From: Levilactobacillus suantsaii
GTDB taxonomy: Bacteria; Bacillota; Bacilli; Lactobacillales; Lactobacillaceae
Length of the DNA stretch: 64,000 nucleotides
Direction: 5' to 3'
Assembly (NCBI RefSeq): GCF_004115745.1
Contig: NZ_QXIL01000004.1
Location: 1-64,000 of the forward strand
A model generated the notes under the pieces. That model was not told the origin of the DNA and did no database searches. It saw only the letters and a program-made list of their open reading frames with translations. The translations under genes were made by a program, and so were the position numbers. This document shows, in pieces, positions 25,297 to 33,251 of this stretch (position 1 is the stretch's first letter; every line of letters begins with the position of its first letter).

Positions 25297-26070
25297 CTAA
25301 TCGCTTGACTGAGGAGATTGCTTTTCTTCTTCTTCGATCCGCACGTCGGCCAACAAGCGTTTTTGTAAGGCGGTTAACTGCTGGTGGTCGATGAGGTCCG
25401 GGCGACGCAAGTACGTCCGCCGCAGGGCCTCTTTTTGCCGCCACTCATCGATTTTTTGGTGATTCCCGCTAATCAGGACGTCCGGAACGGTCAACCCACG
25501 AAAATCCGCTGGCCGCGTGTACTGCGGGTATTCCAATAAACCAGTCGAAAACGAATCGCCGGGCGCCGACTCGGCATTACCCAAGACACCAGGTAGCAAC
25601 CGTACCGTCGCGTCGATCATGACCATGGTGGCTAATTCCCCCCCGGTCAAGACAAAATCACCCAGCGAGACCTCGTCAGTCACCAGATTGCGAATCCGCT
25701 CATCATAGCCCTCGTAGTGACCACACAAAAAGGTCAAATGCTCTTCGTGCGCGAAATCTTCGGCTACATGCTGGTCAAAGGTCACCCCAGCCGGATCGGT
25801 CAAGATAACCCGCCCCTTGGGCAAGCCCGCTTCAGCTGCCTGGTGTTCGGTCGCGGCTAGCGCATCAAAGATGGGTTGGGGTTGCAAGAGCATCCCCGCG
25901 CCACCCCCAAAGGGGTAATCGTCGACGTTGCCGTGTTTATTGGTCGAATAGTCCCGAAAATTGGTCACGGGCATGGTCAAATGGCCATTCTCGATGGCCT
26001 TACCCACGATGGAATCGTGCATCGGGCCACTGAACATATCGGGAAAAAGACTTAACACATCAATCCGCAT
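25297..26070 (-). CDS. trmD: tRNA (guanine-37 N1)-methyltransferase
   Basis: This 257-aa SPOUT-class enzyme makes m1G at position 37 of tRNAs that read codons starting with C, which prevents frameshifting. [43 protein letters not shown] and [17 protein letters not shown] form the trefoil-knot SAM site. [14 protein letters not shown] carries the conserved catalytic Asp region. Its start overlaps the rimM stop by one base (TAATG), so translation is probably coupled. Confidence 0.97.
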   Translation of the reverse strand: MRIDVLSLFPDMFSGPMHDSIVGKAIENGHLTMPVTNFRDYSTNKHGNVDDYPFGGGAGMLLQPQPIFDALAATEHQAAEAGLPKGRVILTDPAGVTFDQHVAEDFAHEEHLTFLCGHYEGYDERIRNLVTDEVSLGDFVLTGGELATMVMIDATVRLLPGVLGNAESAPGDSFSTGLLEYPQYTRPADFRGLTVPDVLISGNHQKIDEWRQKEALRRTYLRRPDLIDHQQLTALQKRLLADVRIEEEEKQSPQSSD

Positions 26071-26588
26071 TAATCGAGTCCCTCCATTAATTCTACCGTG
26101 ATTTGGTGGGCGTCGAGGTCCACCTTTTTAACCACTTGGTCGATGACGGGCAACAATAAATCGCTTTGACCCGCGCGTTGGACCACCCAGACGTCGTTAG
26201 CGCCCGGTGACAGAATCTCTTTGACGGTCCCTAACTTTTGGCCCGTTTCATCCACCACGTCTAAGCCCACGATTTGGTGGTAGTAGTATTCACCGGGGCC
26301 TAAGTCATCGGCCTGGAGTTCGTCGGCCGTAATCTTGAGTGTCGCAGTCTTCAAACTTTCCACGTCGTTGATCGACGGCCGGTCGGTAAAGCCTAACAAG
26401 TAAAATTGTTTATGTTGCCGCACCGTGGCTACAGTCAATTTCACAGGTTGTTTTTGTTGTGGCAAAAAGGCCCAAAGAATGGCGCCCACAGCGAAACGTT
26501 TTTGCGGAAAGTCGGTCGTGGCGACGACCCGAACTTCGCCCTTAATGCCGTGGGTATTGACGATAGTCCCCACCGTATAGTAAGTCAT
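26070..26588 (-). CDS. rimM: 16S rRNA processing factor RimM
   Basis: This 172-aa ribosome maturation factor helps assemble the 30S head and binds S19. The N-terminal RimM barrel ([20 protein letters not shown]) is followed by the PRC-barrel-like half ([36 protein letters not shown]). AGGGGG precedes the start. It is separated from khpA upstream by an intrinsic terminator, so it may have its own start site. Confidence 0.96.
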   Translation of the reverse strand: MTYYTVGTIVNTHGIKGEVRVVATTDFPQKRFAVGAILWAFLPQQKQPVKLTVATVRQHKQFYLLGFTDRPSINDVESLKTATLKITADELQADDLGPGEYYYHQIVGLDVVDETGQKLGTVKEILSPGANDVWVVQRAGQSDLLLPVIDQVVKKVDLDAHQITVELMEGLD

Positions 26589-26660
26589 GTTGTCCCCCTA
26601 TCTTGGTTATGTGTCGTATTTTTACTGGGGTCCTGCCCCGCTTCGTTAGCTTGATGATAC

Positions 26661-26696
26661 AAAAAACTCGAGGGAAACGTCGCCGCCTCACTCGAG
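26661..26696 (-). terminator. Terminator between khpA and rimM, overlapping the khpA stop
   Basis: CTCGAG pairs with CTCGAG around an 18-nt loop, followed by six T on the minus strand. The 5' arm overlaps the last khpA codons. The stem is short, so termination may be partial. Confidence 0.65.
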
Positions 26697-26948
26697 AGTC
26701 TTTGTCGGGTGGTCATCGATGATGAGCCGAACCCGTTTATTACCTTGGACGCGCACGCTATAGACAATCGTCCGAATAGCCTGTGCGACCCGGCCTTGCT
26801 TACCGATCACCCGACCGACATCGTCCGGATGAACGGTTAACCGATACTCGTAAAATCGCTCCGTCTCGGCGGTCGTGACGACCACGTCACCGGGATGGGC
26901 CACGAGCGGGCTGACAATCGCAAGAATTAATGCCTTAAAATCGGTCAT
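26688..26948 (-). CDS. khpA: KH-domain RNA-binding protein KhpA
   Basis: This 86-aa protein consists almost entirely of one type II KH domain. The RNA-binding loop GKQG lies in DVGRVIGKQGRVAQAIRTIV. In streptococci and lactobacilli KhpA pairs with KhpB/Jag and affects cell division and envelope control. It lies 9 bp after rpsP, the usual position. The stop codon sits within a terminator stem. Confidence 0.93.
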   Translation of the reverse strand: MTDFKALILAIVSPLVAHPGDVVVTTAETERFYEYRLTVHPDDVGRVIGKQGRVAQAIRTIVYSVRVQGNKRVRLIIDDHPTKTLE

Positions 26949-26957
26949 GGCTAATCA

Positions 26958-27233
26958 CTACTTCTTAGTGTACTTAGCTTCGTGGTATTGCTTCATGATT
27001 CCGGCGTTCGAAAGCAAGTTCTTCACCGTGTCTGAAGGTTGAGCACCGTTGTTCAACCAGTTCATGATGGATTCTTCGTTTAACTTAACTTCGGCTGGAG
27101 CCACGATTGGGTTGTAGGTCCCAACGTTTTCGATAAACCGGCCATCCCGAGGGCTCCGGGAATCGGCAACCACGATTCGGTAGAATGGGCGCTTCTTAGA
27201 ACCCATCCGCTTAAGACGAATCTTTACTGACAT
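26958..27233 (-). CDS. rpsP: 30S ribosomal protein S16
   Basis: This 91-aa protein has the diagnostic start [20 protein letters not shown] and [20 protein letters not shown]. The lysine-rich end (YHEAKYTKK) is also normal. S16 is needed for early 30S assembly. AGGAGG precedes the start, and a near-consensus promoter lies 35 bp upstream. In most Bacilli ffh directly precedes rpsP; here about 6 kb intervenes. Confidence 0.97.
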   Translation of the reverse strand: MSVKIRLKRMGSKKRPFYRIVVADSRSPRDGRFIENVGTYNPIVAPAEVKLNEESIMNWLNNGAQPSDTVKNLLSNAGIMKQYHEAKYTKK

Positions 27234-27267
27234 ATAGACACCTCCTGTATTTCTTTCAACGAGTAAT

Positions 27268-27296
27268 AATATACCAGTTTCTAGATATGATGTAAA
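27268..27296 (-). promoter_or_regulatory. Promoter of rpsP-khpA
   Basis: On the minus strand the -35 TTTACA (27291-27296), a 17-bp spacer and the -10 TATATT (27268-27273) are seen. The -35 hexamer sits inside an inverted repeat. Confidence 0.75.
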
Positions 27297-27312
27297 GAGT
27301 TTTTTCTTTACA
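27291..27312. repeat. 8-bp inverted repeat covering the rpsP -35 box
   Basis: TGTAAAGA and TCTTTACA are separated by six bases. It could be a weak terminator for the preceding gene or an operator at the ribosomal-protein promoter; there is no long T-run to favour the first. Confidence 0.4.
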
Positions 27313-27320
27313 CCTTTAAA

Positions 27321-27614
27321 TTAATCGAATGGTCGGCGTAACCAGGCGATAACGTTCGGCGTTAAGGCCGCTTGATGGGTGATAATCCACTCCGAGACTG
27401 CGCTGTAGTCCGTAAAGTCCAGGACGGGCCGGTGAATCCCGGTCGCTTGAAGGTGGGCCACAAATTGCAGATCTGCGATACTGATGGGGGCCTGGTACAG
27501 GGGATTTTCCTGCACCCGACTGCCCCACTCATCATTTAAAATCGCCATGGCGTTTTGATACGCCGCCGTTTGTAACAATAGCGCCCGTAATTCATTCGCC
27601 GTTAAAACCGTCAT
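27321..27614 (-). CDS. Orphan 97-aa protein encoded with the AAA+/VWA pair
   Basis: The ATG at 27614 overlaps the stop of the VWA gene by four bases (ATGA), so the two are translationally coupled. The protein is mostly alpha-helical in appearance, has no signal peptide or membrane span, and ends WLRRPFD. No family is recognised. Its fixed placement suggests it is a partner or substrate adaptor of the AAA+/VWA machine, which is inference from coupling alone. Confidence 0.7.
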   Translation of the reverse strand: MTVLTANELRALLLQTAAYQNAMAILNDEWGSRVQENPLYQAPISIADLQFVAHLQATGIHRPVLDFTDYSAVSEWIITHQAALTPNVIAWLRRPFD

Positions 27615-28966
27615 CTTACATTGCCCCCCTCTAAGGCTTTAAGTTGTGGATCATCGGCCAGGCTAATGACCGTTCCCGGGGCGTGTCTCACCGAAAATTG
27701 GGTGGTGGGACTGGTCAGTAACCAGATCACGTCAACGGGTGCCGGCATCCGGACGGCTCGTTCGCCATACCCGTCGGTCAAGATAATCACGAGTTGGCCC
27801 GGCGCACTGCCGAGCAACCGGGGCAACGCAGTGAATACCGCTTGAAAGCGAGTGCCTCCGCCACCAACGCGTTTAAGGTCGGGCACCCGTCCTTGCAAGC
27901 GAAAGCTGGCCTGGCGATGCACTTCGGTGTCGAACGGATAAACCCGAATCGCCGCTGGGTAAATCGTGAGTAACCGGGTCAGTTGGCCCAAGAGATAGGC
28001 AATCTCCTGGTTGCCCATCGACCCCGATTCGTCGATAAAAATTGCAATTTGTTGGTAGGTCTGCACGATTTGCCCCGGTAAATCCATCCGTACCGGCTGG
28101 CGGCGGTTGAACCGCCCGTAGGCTGGTCGGCGACCCGCCGGTACCTGACCGAGTTGCCGTTGTAACAGACCCTGCCAGGACAACGGCCGGTCAATTTTGA
28201 CTCGTGATAAAGTTGCTTCGATGCGTCCCGGCAAAGTCCCCCGTTGCTTAGCGCTTAGAGTTGCTGCGGTGGTCGCTAACACCTGCTGACGCCACTGTTC
28301 ACGCGCCGCCGGGGGCGTTTGTAGCGCCGTTTCCCAGCCGTGGTGACCGTCTTGTAAACTCGCATTCGTTGTGGCTTTTGCCAAGCGGGTACTAGTCCGG
28401 TCGCCGCTCTGGTTGGGCGCGCGGGTATCACTCGCCTCCCGTCCCGTGGTTTGGGTCGCCTGCCAATGGCGCAATTGTTGCCAGTACACCGCCGAATCCT
28501 GTTGCTTAGTGGTGGGTTGCCCGGTCAAAGCCTGGATGGTCCGGCTGGTAATCGCCTGGGCCGGCAAGTCACTCAGATAGTCGTTGACCGCCGCATCCGT
28601 TGCCCAGCGTACCAGGGCGGCTTGCTTGGGGGCCGTTTCGGCCTGAGCGTAGCGCTCCGGGTGCTGCCACACCAGGTGTAAGACCGTGTGCCGCAACATC
28701 GCCAACCATTGTTGTCCCGTCCAGCCCGTTTGCGCTAAGCGTGCGGGGCTAATCACCAGTTGCCAATCGGTCGGACGGGCCCGCAGTTCTAAGGGCGTCG
28801 GCCCGTTGGCCAACCGACTGGTAAGCTGACTTAAAACACGGCCGTAAAATGGGTCGTGCAAGAGCAGATACATCACGCTCGATTGCCATAATTCGCGGGT
28901 GGCTGGCCCTTGTTGGGCGGCGGATAACGTCGCTAAGCGGGTTAATTGAGCTGAAAGACTGCGCAT
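27611..28966 (-). CDS. VWA-domain protein with a degenerate metallopeptidase-like N-terminus (DUF2201-like)
   Basis: This is a 451-aa cytosolic protein. The C-terminal half is a von Willebrand A domain with an intact metal-ion-dependent adhesion site: IAIFIDESGSMG supplies D-x-S-x-S, GGGTRFQAVF the Thr, and VIILTDGYGERA the Asp. The N-terminal half resembles the putative metallopeptidase region of DUF2201 proteins (RHTVLHLVWQHPERYA, ATDAAVNDYLSDLP). Its HExxH would read HTVLH, losing the catalytic Glu. Residues 150-210 are a Thr/Arg/Ala-rich linker. VWA proteins beside MoxR-type AAA+ ATPases often act together in metal insertion or complex assembly. Confidence 0.78.
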   Translation of the reverse strand: MRSLSAQLTRLATLSAAQQGPATRELWQSSVMYLLLHDPFYGRVLSQLTSRLANGPTPLELRARPTDWQLVISPARLAQTGWTGQQWLAMLRHTVLHLVWQHPERYAQAETAPKQAALVRWATDAAVNDYLSDLPAQAITSRTIQALTGQPTTKQQDSAVYWQQLRHWQATQTTGREASDTRAPNQSGDRTSTRLAKATTNASLQDGHHGWETALQTPPAAREQWRQQVLATTAATLSAKQRGTLPGRIEATLSRVKIDRPLSWQGLLQRQLGQVPAGRRPAYGRFNRRQPVRMDLPGQIVQTYQQIAIFIDESGSMGNQEIAYLLGQLTRLLTIYPAAIRVYPFDTEVHRQASFRLQGRVPDLKRVGGGGTRFQAVFTALPRLLGSAPGQLVIILTDGYGERAVRMPAPVDVIWLLTSPTTQFSVRHAPGTVISLADDPQLKALEGGNVR

Positions 28967-28969
28967 GGT

Positions 28970-30148
28970 TTACACCTCGATCTGACTGCCGCGTTTCCCA
29001 ATCTGGGTCAGGACCGAATAGAGCTGAGCTACGGCCGTTGTAGCGTCAACTTGGTCGTGCAGCGCTTCGAGGAGCCCATCTTGTTGGGCGATTTCACGGC
29101 CCAGGGCAAATTGCCCGTCCGGTGCACACAGCATCAACAGTTGGGTGAAGCGTTCCGCGTATTCGCTTGTGGTCAGTGGCCAGTCGTGTTGGGCGGCAAC
29201 ACACTGACTCAACAAGCGTTGTTGCTGAGCCGGATTCAAGGCCCGAAACCGCCCCACGGTGCCATCTTGCGTGTAGACCTGTTCGACCGTGATGGTGGGC
29301 CGCTTGGTGTGGACGTACCCGGCAAAGGCCGTGCCCACGGTAAGGCCCAAATTCCCCCGTAACAGTTCTTGAACGATGGCCGTGTTTTGCAACAAGTCCT
29401 GCCGGTCCAGCTCCCGTAAGAGCCGCGAGACTCGCGCCCAGGCCCGTGGCGTCGGCTGTAAATCGGCACCTTCTTCATCACCCGTTGGTGCCGTAAATAA
29501 ATCTGTCGGGTTCTCCGTCAAGTAAGCCGTGACCAGTGGGTCGATGCGCGGTTGGCCGTTGACCTGGACTCGCGCCCAGGCCAACCAAGTCGGCGTGTCG
29601 GCTTGCAGCACTAACCGTGTCGTCCGGTCGGCAATCGCGGCATCCCCCGGCGTGACCCCGTAATGGCTACGCTGAAAGCCTTGCATGGTGGTGTCCGGAT
29701 TTTCCGCTAAGATCAAGTGGACCTGTTTAGGCAATAACAACGTATTGATTTGGCGTTGTAAGACCAGGTTCATCAGCTCACTTTGCACGGCCTGACTGCC
29801 CCGGTTAAATTCATCAAGAAACCAGATGATCTCCTCATCCGGATGGGCCTCGGCGTAGCGAATCAACGCCACCAAGGTGTGGGAATAACCAAACTGCACG
29901 TCGGCTAACTGCCCGTAGTGTTTGGTCTGGATAAAGGATTCTTTCGTGAGCGGGGGCACCGGAATCACCAGGTCCCCTTTTTCGACCAAACTCACGACCG
30001 TGGTGAAGAGCTTGGCGTGGCGCTGGTGGGCCAAATCGGCCACCAACGCGGATTTGCCGATGCCGGCTTCCCCCACGATGGTCGGCACGCTATCACTGGC
30101 TAAGACTACCCCGACGGCTCGTAAACATTGTTGGTAAGTGAGTGCCAC
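28970..30148 (-). CDS. MoxR-like AAA+ ATPase
   Basis: This 392-aa protein starts at GTG 30148 behind GGGAG. Walker A is VGEAGIGKSALVADLA, and Walker B is IIWFLDEFNRGSQAVQSELM, of the DEFNR type seen in MoxR/DUF-type chaperone ATPases. ILAENPDTTMQGF corresponds to sensor 1. A helical lid domain follows. The VWA gene begins three bases after its stop. MoxR-VWA pairs are ATP-driven remodelling factors, some of which insert metal cofactors. There is no terminator between it and the P-type ATPase 39 bp upstream, so they may share a transcript. Confidence 0.85.
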   Translation of the reverse strand: MALTYQQCLRAVGVVLASDSVPTIVGEAGIGKSALVADLAHQRHAKLFTTVVSLVEKGDLVIPVPPLTKESFIQTKHYGQLADVQFGYSHTLVALIRYAEAHPDEEIIWFLDEFNRGSQAVQSELMNLVLQRQINTLLLPKQVHLILAENPDTTMQGFQRSHYGVTPGDAAIADRTTRLVLQADTPTWLAWARVQVNGQPRIDPLVTAYLTENPTDLFTAPTGDEEGADLQPTPRAWARVSRLLRELDRQDLLQNTAIVQELLRGNLGLTVGTAFAGYVHTKRPTITVEQVYTQDGTVGRFRALNPAQQQRLLSQCVAAQHDWPLTTSEYAERFTQLLMLCAPDGQFALGREIAQQDGLLEALHDQVDATTAVAQLYSVLTQIGKRGSQIEV

Positions 30149-30187
30149 CTAAAAACTCCCTTTCCTGTCCGTAAAACGTGTTTAGTC

Positions 30188-32839
30188 TTATTTTACCACG
30201 CGTCGTTGGCAGAACTTCACGATTTCGACAATCACGACCATTAAAGCAGCGGCCACGATAACGATCCCCCATTGCAACCCGGTCAAGGCCGTCACGTGGA
30301 AGAGCCCGTTCAAGCCCGGCACCAGAATCGTCATGCCTAGTAAGACAAAGGCAATCACGATGGCCCAGTTGAAGAAGCGGTTCTTCCAAATGCCAATGGT
30401 AAAAAGTGAACCATGAATCGACTTGGAGTTAAAGGCATGGAAGAGTTGAATCAAGCCTAAGGTCACAAACGCCATGGTCAAGGCGTCCGCGTGGGCCAAG
30501 TCGGCGTTGGCGTGCACTGGGTAAGTGATGGCCACCCAGTAGACGCCCAGCGTCAGTAGCCCTTCTAACAGCCCCTGATACAGGATGCCGCTAAAGACCC
30601 CGCCGGAGAAGAAGTTCGACTGCCGGCCCCGCGGCCGTTGGGCCATCAAATTCTTTTCTAGCGGTTCGACCCCCAGCGCGATGGCCGGTAAGGTATCCGT
30701 GACCAGGTTGATCCACAGAATGTGGACTGGCGCTAAAATCTGCCAGCCCAGCATGGTCATCATGAACAGAGTCAAGACTTCCCCTAAGTTGGCGGACAAT
30801 AGATATTGGATGGCCTTTTGGATGTTGGCAAAGACCTTGCGCCCCTCTTCGACGGCCACCACGATGGTCGCAAAGTTGTCATCGGCTAAGACCATGTCAC
30901 TGGCCCCCTTAGCTACTTCGGTCCCGGTGATCCCCATGCCAATCCCGATGTCGGCGGCCTTTAAGGCGGGGGCATCGTTGGCCCCGTCCCCAGTCATGGC
31001 CACGACCTTACCGCGCTTCTGCCAGGCGTTGACGATGCGGACCTTATGCTCGGGCGCGACCCGGGCGTAGACCGCGTATTGGTCGACCTGTTTTTGGAAC
31101 GTGGCATCGTCTAAATCGTCCAGCTCGGCCCCCGTCAAGACGGCGTGGGCCGTTTCGTCCTTAGTAATAATGCCTAACCGTTGGGCAATCGCCGCGGCAG
31201 TGTCGCGGTGGTCCCCGGTGATCATCACCGGCCGAATCCCGGCGCCCTTGGCTTCGGCGACGGCTTGCGCCACTTCCGGCCGTTCTGGGTCAATCATCCC
31301 CACTAACCCGGCGAAAATTAGGTCTTGTTCGGTGGTTTCACTGCTTAGCGTCGTCGGCACACTGGGCACGATGCGGTAGGCAAAGGCCAGTACCCGAATC
31401 GCTTTAGTCGCCAAGTCGTGGTTGGTCGTTAAAATCGCTTGACGTTGGTCGGCCGTCATGGCCGTGACCTCCCCAGCATTATCGACCTGGGTGACCCGTT
31501 TTAGCAATTCGTCCGGCGCCCCTTTGACGGCGATCATGAACTGACCGTCGGCTAACGGGTGCACCGTGGTCATTAATTTTCGTTCCGAATCAAAGGGAAT
31601 CTCCGCTTCCCGTGGGTAGTCCTTTAGCGTCTGGGCCACCGGGTAGTCACGGTCCAACTGGTACTGGACCAGAGCCGTTTCCGTGGGGTCGCCGGCTAAC
31701 CCGTCGGTGAGTTGCTGCGTGTCGTTACTGAGCAGCATCACCCGCGCTAACGGGTCGTCTTGGCGGACCGGGTTGTCGCCAGCCGGGACAAGCTTGCCAT
31801 TTTGATAGATCTGTTCAACGGTCATCTTGTTTTGCGTCAGCGTCCCGGTCTTATCCGAGGCAATGATGTCGGTGCTCCCCAGCGTTTCGACCGCCGGTAA
31901 TTTCCGCACTAACGCGTGGCGCTTGGCCATTCGTTGCGTCCCCAAGGCTAAGGTCACGGTCACGATGGCCGGTAAACCTTCTGGAATGGCGGCCACGGCT
32001 AACGAAATCGCCGTCAATAACATGTCGACTACGTTGGCCGTTCCGCGCCATAACCCGAGGCCAAAGACCACGGCGGCGATGATCAGAATCAAAACAGTCA
32101 AGGCTTTCCCGAGTTGGACCAGGTTAGCTTGTAACGGCGTCGTGGTCTCGTCGGCACTTTCTAGCATCCCGGCGATCCGGCCAACTTCGGTCTGCATCCC
32201 CGTGGCGACGACCACCCCGGTCGCCCGCCCATAAGTGACGTTACTGTTCATGTAAGCCAAGTTGGTCCGGTCCCCAATGCCCAGGTCCTGACCGCTTAAC
32301 GTGGCGTTGGTCTTTTCGACCGGGACCGATTCCCCGGTCAGCGCCGATTCCTCGACCTTCAAGCCGGCCACTTCGACCAGCCGTAAGTCGGCGGGCACCA
32401 CGTCTCCGGCTTCTAAAAGCACGATATCGCCGGGCACCAGCTCGTCGCTTTTAACGGTGTGGATTTGGCCATCGCGCCGGACCGTGGCGTTCGGGGCCGC
32501 CATTTCCTTTAAAGCATCGATGGCTTCCTCAGCCTTGGCCTCCTGAAAGACCCCGAAGATGGCGTTTAAGACCACCACTAATAAGATGATGACGGCATCC
32601 ACCACTTCACCGGTCAGCCCAGCAAAGAGCGCGGCCACTAGCAACACGATGATCATCAGGTCTTTGAATTGCCCGATGAAACGTTGCAATAATGAGGGCT
32701 TCTTCTGTTGAGTCAACGCATTTTGGCCGTACTTATCCAACCGAGATTGCACTTCAGTCGCGTTTAACCCCTGGTCATTGGTCTGTAAATCTTGGTACAA
32801 ATTGGCCACGGTCTGTTGATATAACGGTAATTTGGTCAT
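30188..32839 (-). CDS. P2A-type cation ATPase, predicted Mn2+ (or Ca2+/Mn2+) exporter
   Basis: This is an 883-aa membrane pump. The start at 32839 follows GGAGGC. The N-terminal actuator has LTGESVPVEK. Transmembrane helix 4 has AVAAIPEGLPAIVTVTLALG, the PEGL signature of SERCA/PMCA-like P2 ATPases. The phosphorylation site is SDKTGTLTQNKMTVEQ, and the hinge is MTGDGANDAPALKAADIGI. About ten membrane helices are visible. Sequence alone would suggest Ca2+. The upstream yybP-ykoY riboswitch argues for Mn2+ efflux, as known for L. lactis YoaB and pneumococcal MgtA. Confidence 0.9.
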   Translation of the reverse strand: MTKLPLYQQTVANLYQDLQTNDQGLNATEVQSRLDKYGQNALTQQKKPSLLQRFIGQFKDLMIIVLLVAALFAGLTGEVVDAVIILLVVVLNAIFGVFQEAKAEEAIDALKEMAAPNATVRRDGQIHTVKSDELVPGDIVLLEAGDVVPADLRLVEVAGLKVEESALTGESVPVEKTNATLSGQDLGIGDRTNLAYMNSNVTYGRATGVVVATGMQTEVGRIAGMLESADETTTPLQANLVQLGKALTVLILIIAAVVFGLGLWRGTANVVDMLLTAISLAVAAIPEGLPAIVTVTLALGTQRMAKRHALVRKLPAVETLGSTDIIASDKTGTLTQNKMTVEQIYQNGKLVPAGDNPVRQDDPLARVMLLSNDTQQLTDGLAGDPTETALVQYQLDRDYPVAQTLKDYPREAEIPFDSERKLMTTVHPLADGQFMIAVKGAPDELLKRVTQVDNAGEVTAMTADQRQAILTTNHDLATKAIRVLAFAYRIVPSVPTTLSSETTEQDLIFAGLVGMIDPERPEVAQAVAEAKGAGIRPVMITGDHRDTAAAIAQRLGIITKDETAHAVLTGAELDDLDDATFQKQVDQYAVYARVAPEHKVRIVNAWQKRGKVVAMTGDGANDAPALKAADIGIGMGITGTEVAKGASDMVLADDNFATIVVAVEEGRKVFANIQKAIQYLLSANLGEVLTLFMMTMLGWQILAPVHILWINLVTDTLPAIALGVEPLEKNLMAQRPRGRQSNFFSGGVFSGILYQGLLEGLLTLGVYWVAITYPVHANADLAHADALTMAFVTLGLIQLFHAFNSKSIHGSLFTIGIWKNRFFNWAIVIAFVLLGMTILVPGLNGLFHVTALTGLQWGIVIVAAALMVVIVEIVKFCQRRVVK

Positions 32840-32886
32840 ATTTTGCCTCCAAAAAAGTGATGGTTTCGGTGCCCCGCGGATCTCAT
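32836..32886 (-). CDS. Possible 16-aa leader peptide ahead of the P-type ATPase
   Basis: ATG at 32886 follows AGGAGG with only two intervening bases, so initiation may be poor. The frame encodes 16 residues including GHRNHHFF and stops in TGA overlapping the ATPase start (ATGA). The ribosome site lies in the loop of a 9-10 bp hairpin. A coupled, metal-responsive leader peptide is conceivable but unproven. Confidence 0.3.
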   Translation of the reverse strand: MRSAGHRNHHFFGGKI

Positions 32887-32913
32887 TTCCTCCTGATAAA
32901 AGAAAATGAGACC
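32878..32913 (-). promoter_or_regulatory. Hairpin downstream of the Mn2+ aptamer, likely expression platform
   Basis: GGTCTCATTT and AAATGAGATCC form a stem whose loop contains AGGAGG. The same GTCTCAT can alternatively pair with GTGAGAC at the 3' edge of the aptamer, which would couple this hairpin to ligand binding. No T-run follows, so translational control seems more likely than termination. Confidence 0.5.
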
Positions 32914-32939
32914 TACGCATGCACACACAATGGTGAACA

Positions 32940-33026
32940 CACATAAGTCTCACTATTTAAGACAATACCGGAACGTCTTCTGGCTGACGATATTGTCGCA
33001 GGCTTGCTGCTAGTTACTCCCTTATG
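32940..33026 (-). promoter_or_regulatory. yybP-ykoY family Mn2+ riboswitch aptamer
   Basis: On the minus strand CATAAG/CTTATG closes the element (P1), directly followed by the conserved GGGAGTA. A first hairpin (AGCAGCAAGCCTGC) comes next. The second arm contains the hallmark ATATCGTCA, a short hairpin, and CCGGTAT. GTGAGA closes the core. This order and these bases match the yybP-ykoY consensus known from crystal structures of the L. lactis RNA, which binds Mn2+ and turns on efflux genes. It sits about 100 nt before a P-type ATPase and just after a 17-bp-spaced promoter. Confidence 0.85.
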
Positions 33027-33035
33027 AGTAAGGTT

Positions 33036-33064
33036 AGTATACCGGACTTCCAGCGGCCTGTCTA
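33036..33064 (-). promoter_or_regulatory. Promoter of the Mn2+ riboswitch transcript
   Basis: TAGACA (33059-33064), a 17-bp spacer and TATACT (33036-33041) lie on the minus strand. Transcription would start about 5-10 nt before aptamer stem P1, exactly as required. Confidence 0.75.
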
Positions 33065-33184
33065 CCATTTACATTGCCGACGGTTCAACCAGTTTCACCG
33101 CGCTAGCGATTGCAAGCTCGCCTCCTTCCACCCCAGGTGATATTTACGGGCGCACAACCGTGTAAAAACGTTTACATAACCGGC

Positions 33185-33230
33185 AAAAGCTCAGGCTAAC
33201 GGATGATTGCCACCCATTAGCCTAAGCTTA
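33185..33230 (-). terminator. Terminator of the ylxM-ffh operon
   Basis: AGCTTAGGCTAA and TTAGCCTGAGCT form a 12-bp stem with one mismatch, followed by TTTTG on the minus strand. It isolates ffh from the inserted P-type ATPase unit. Confidence 0.8.
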
Positions 33231-33251
33231 GGTCTTAAATGCCGGGTCTAA

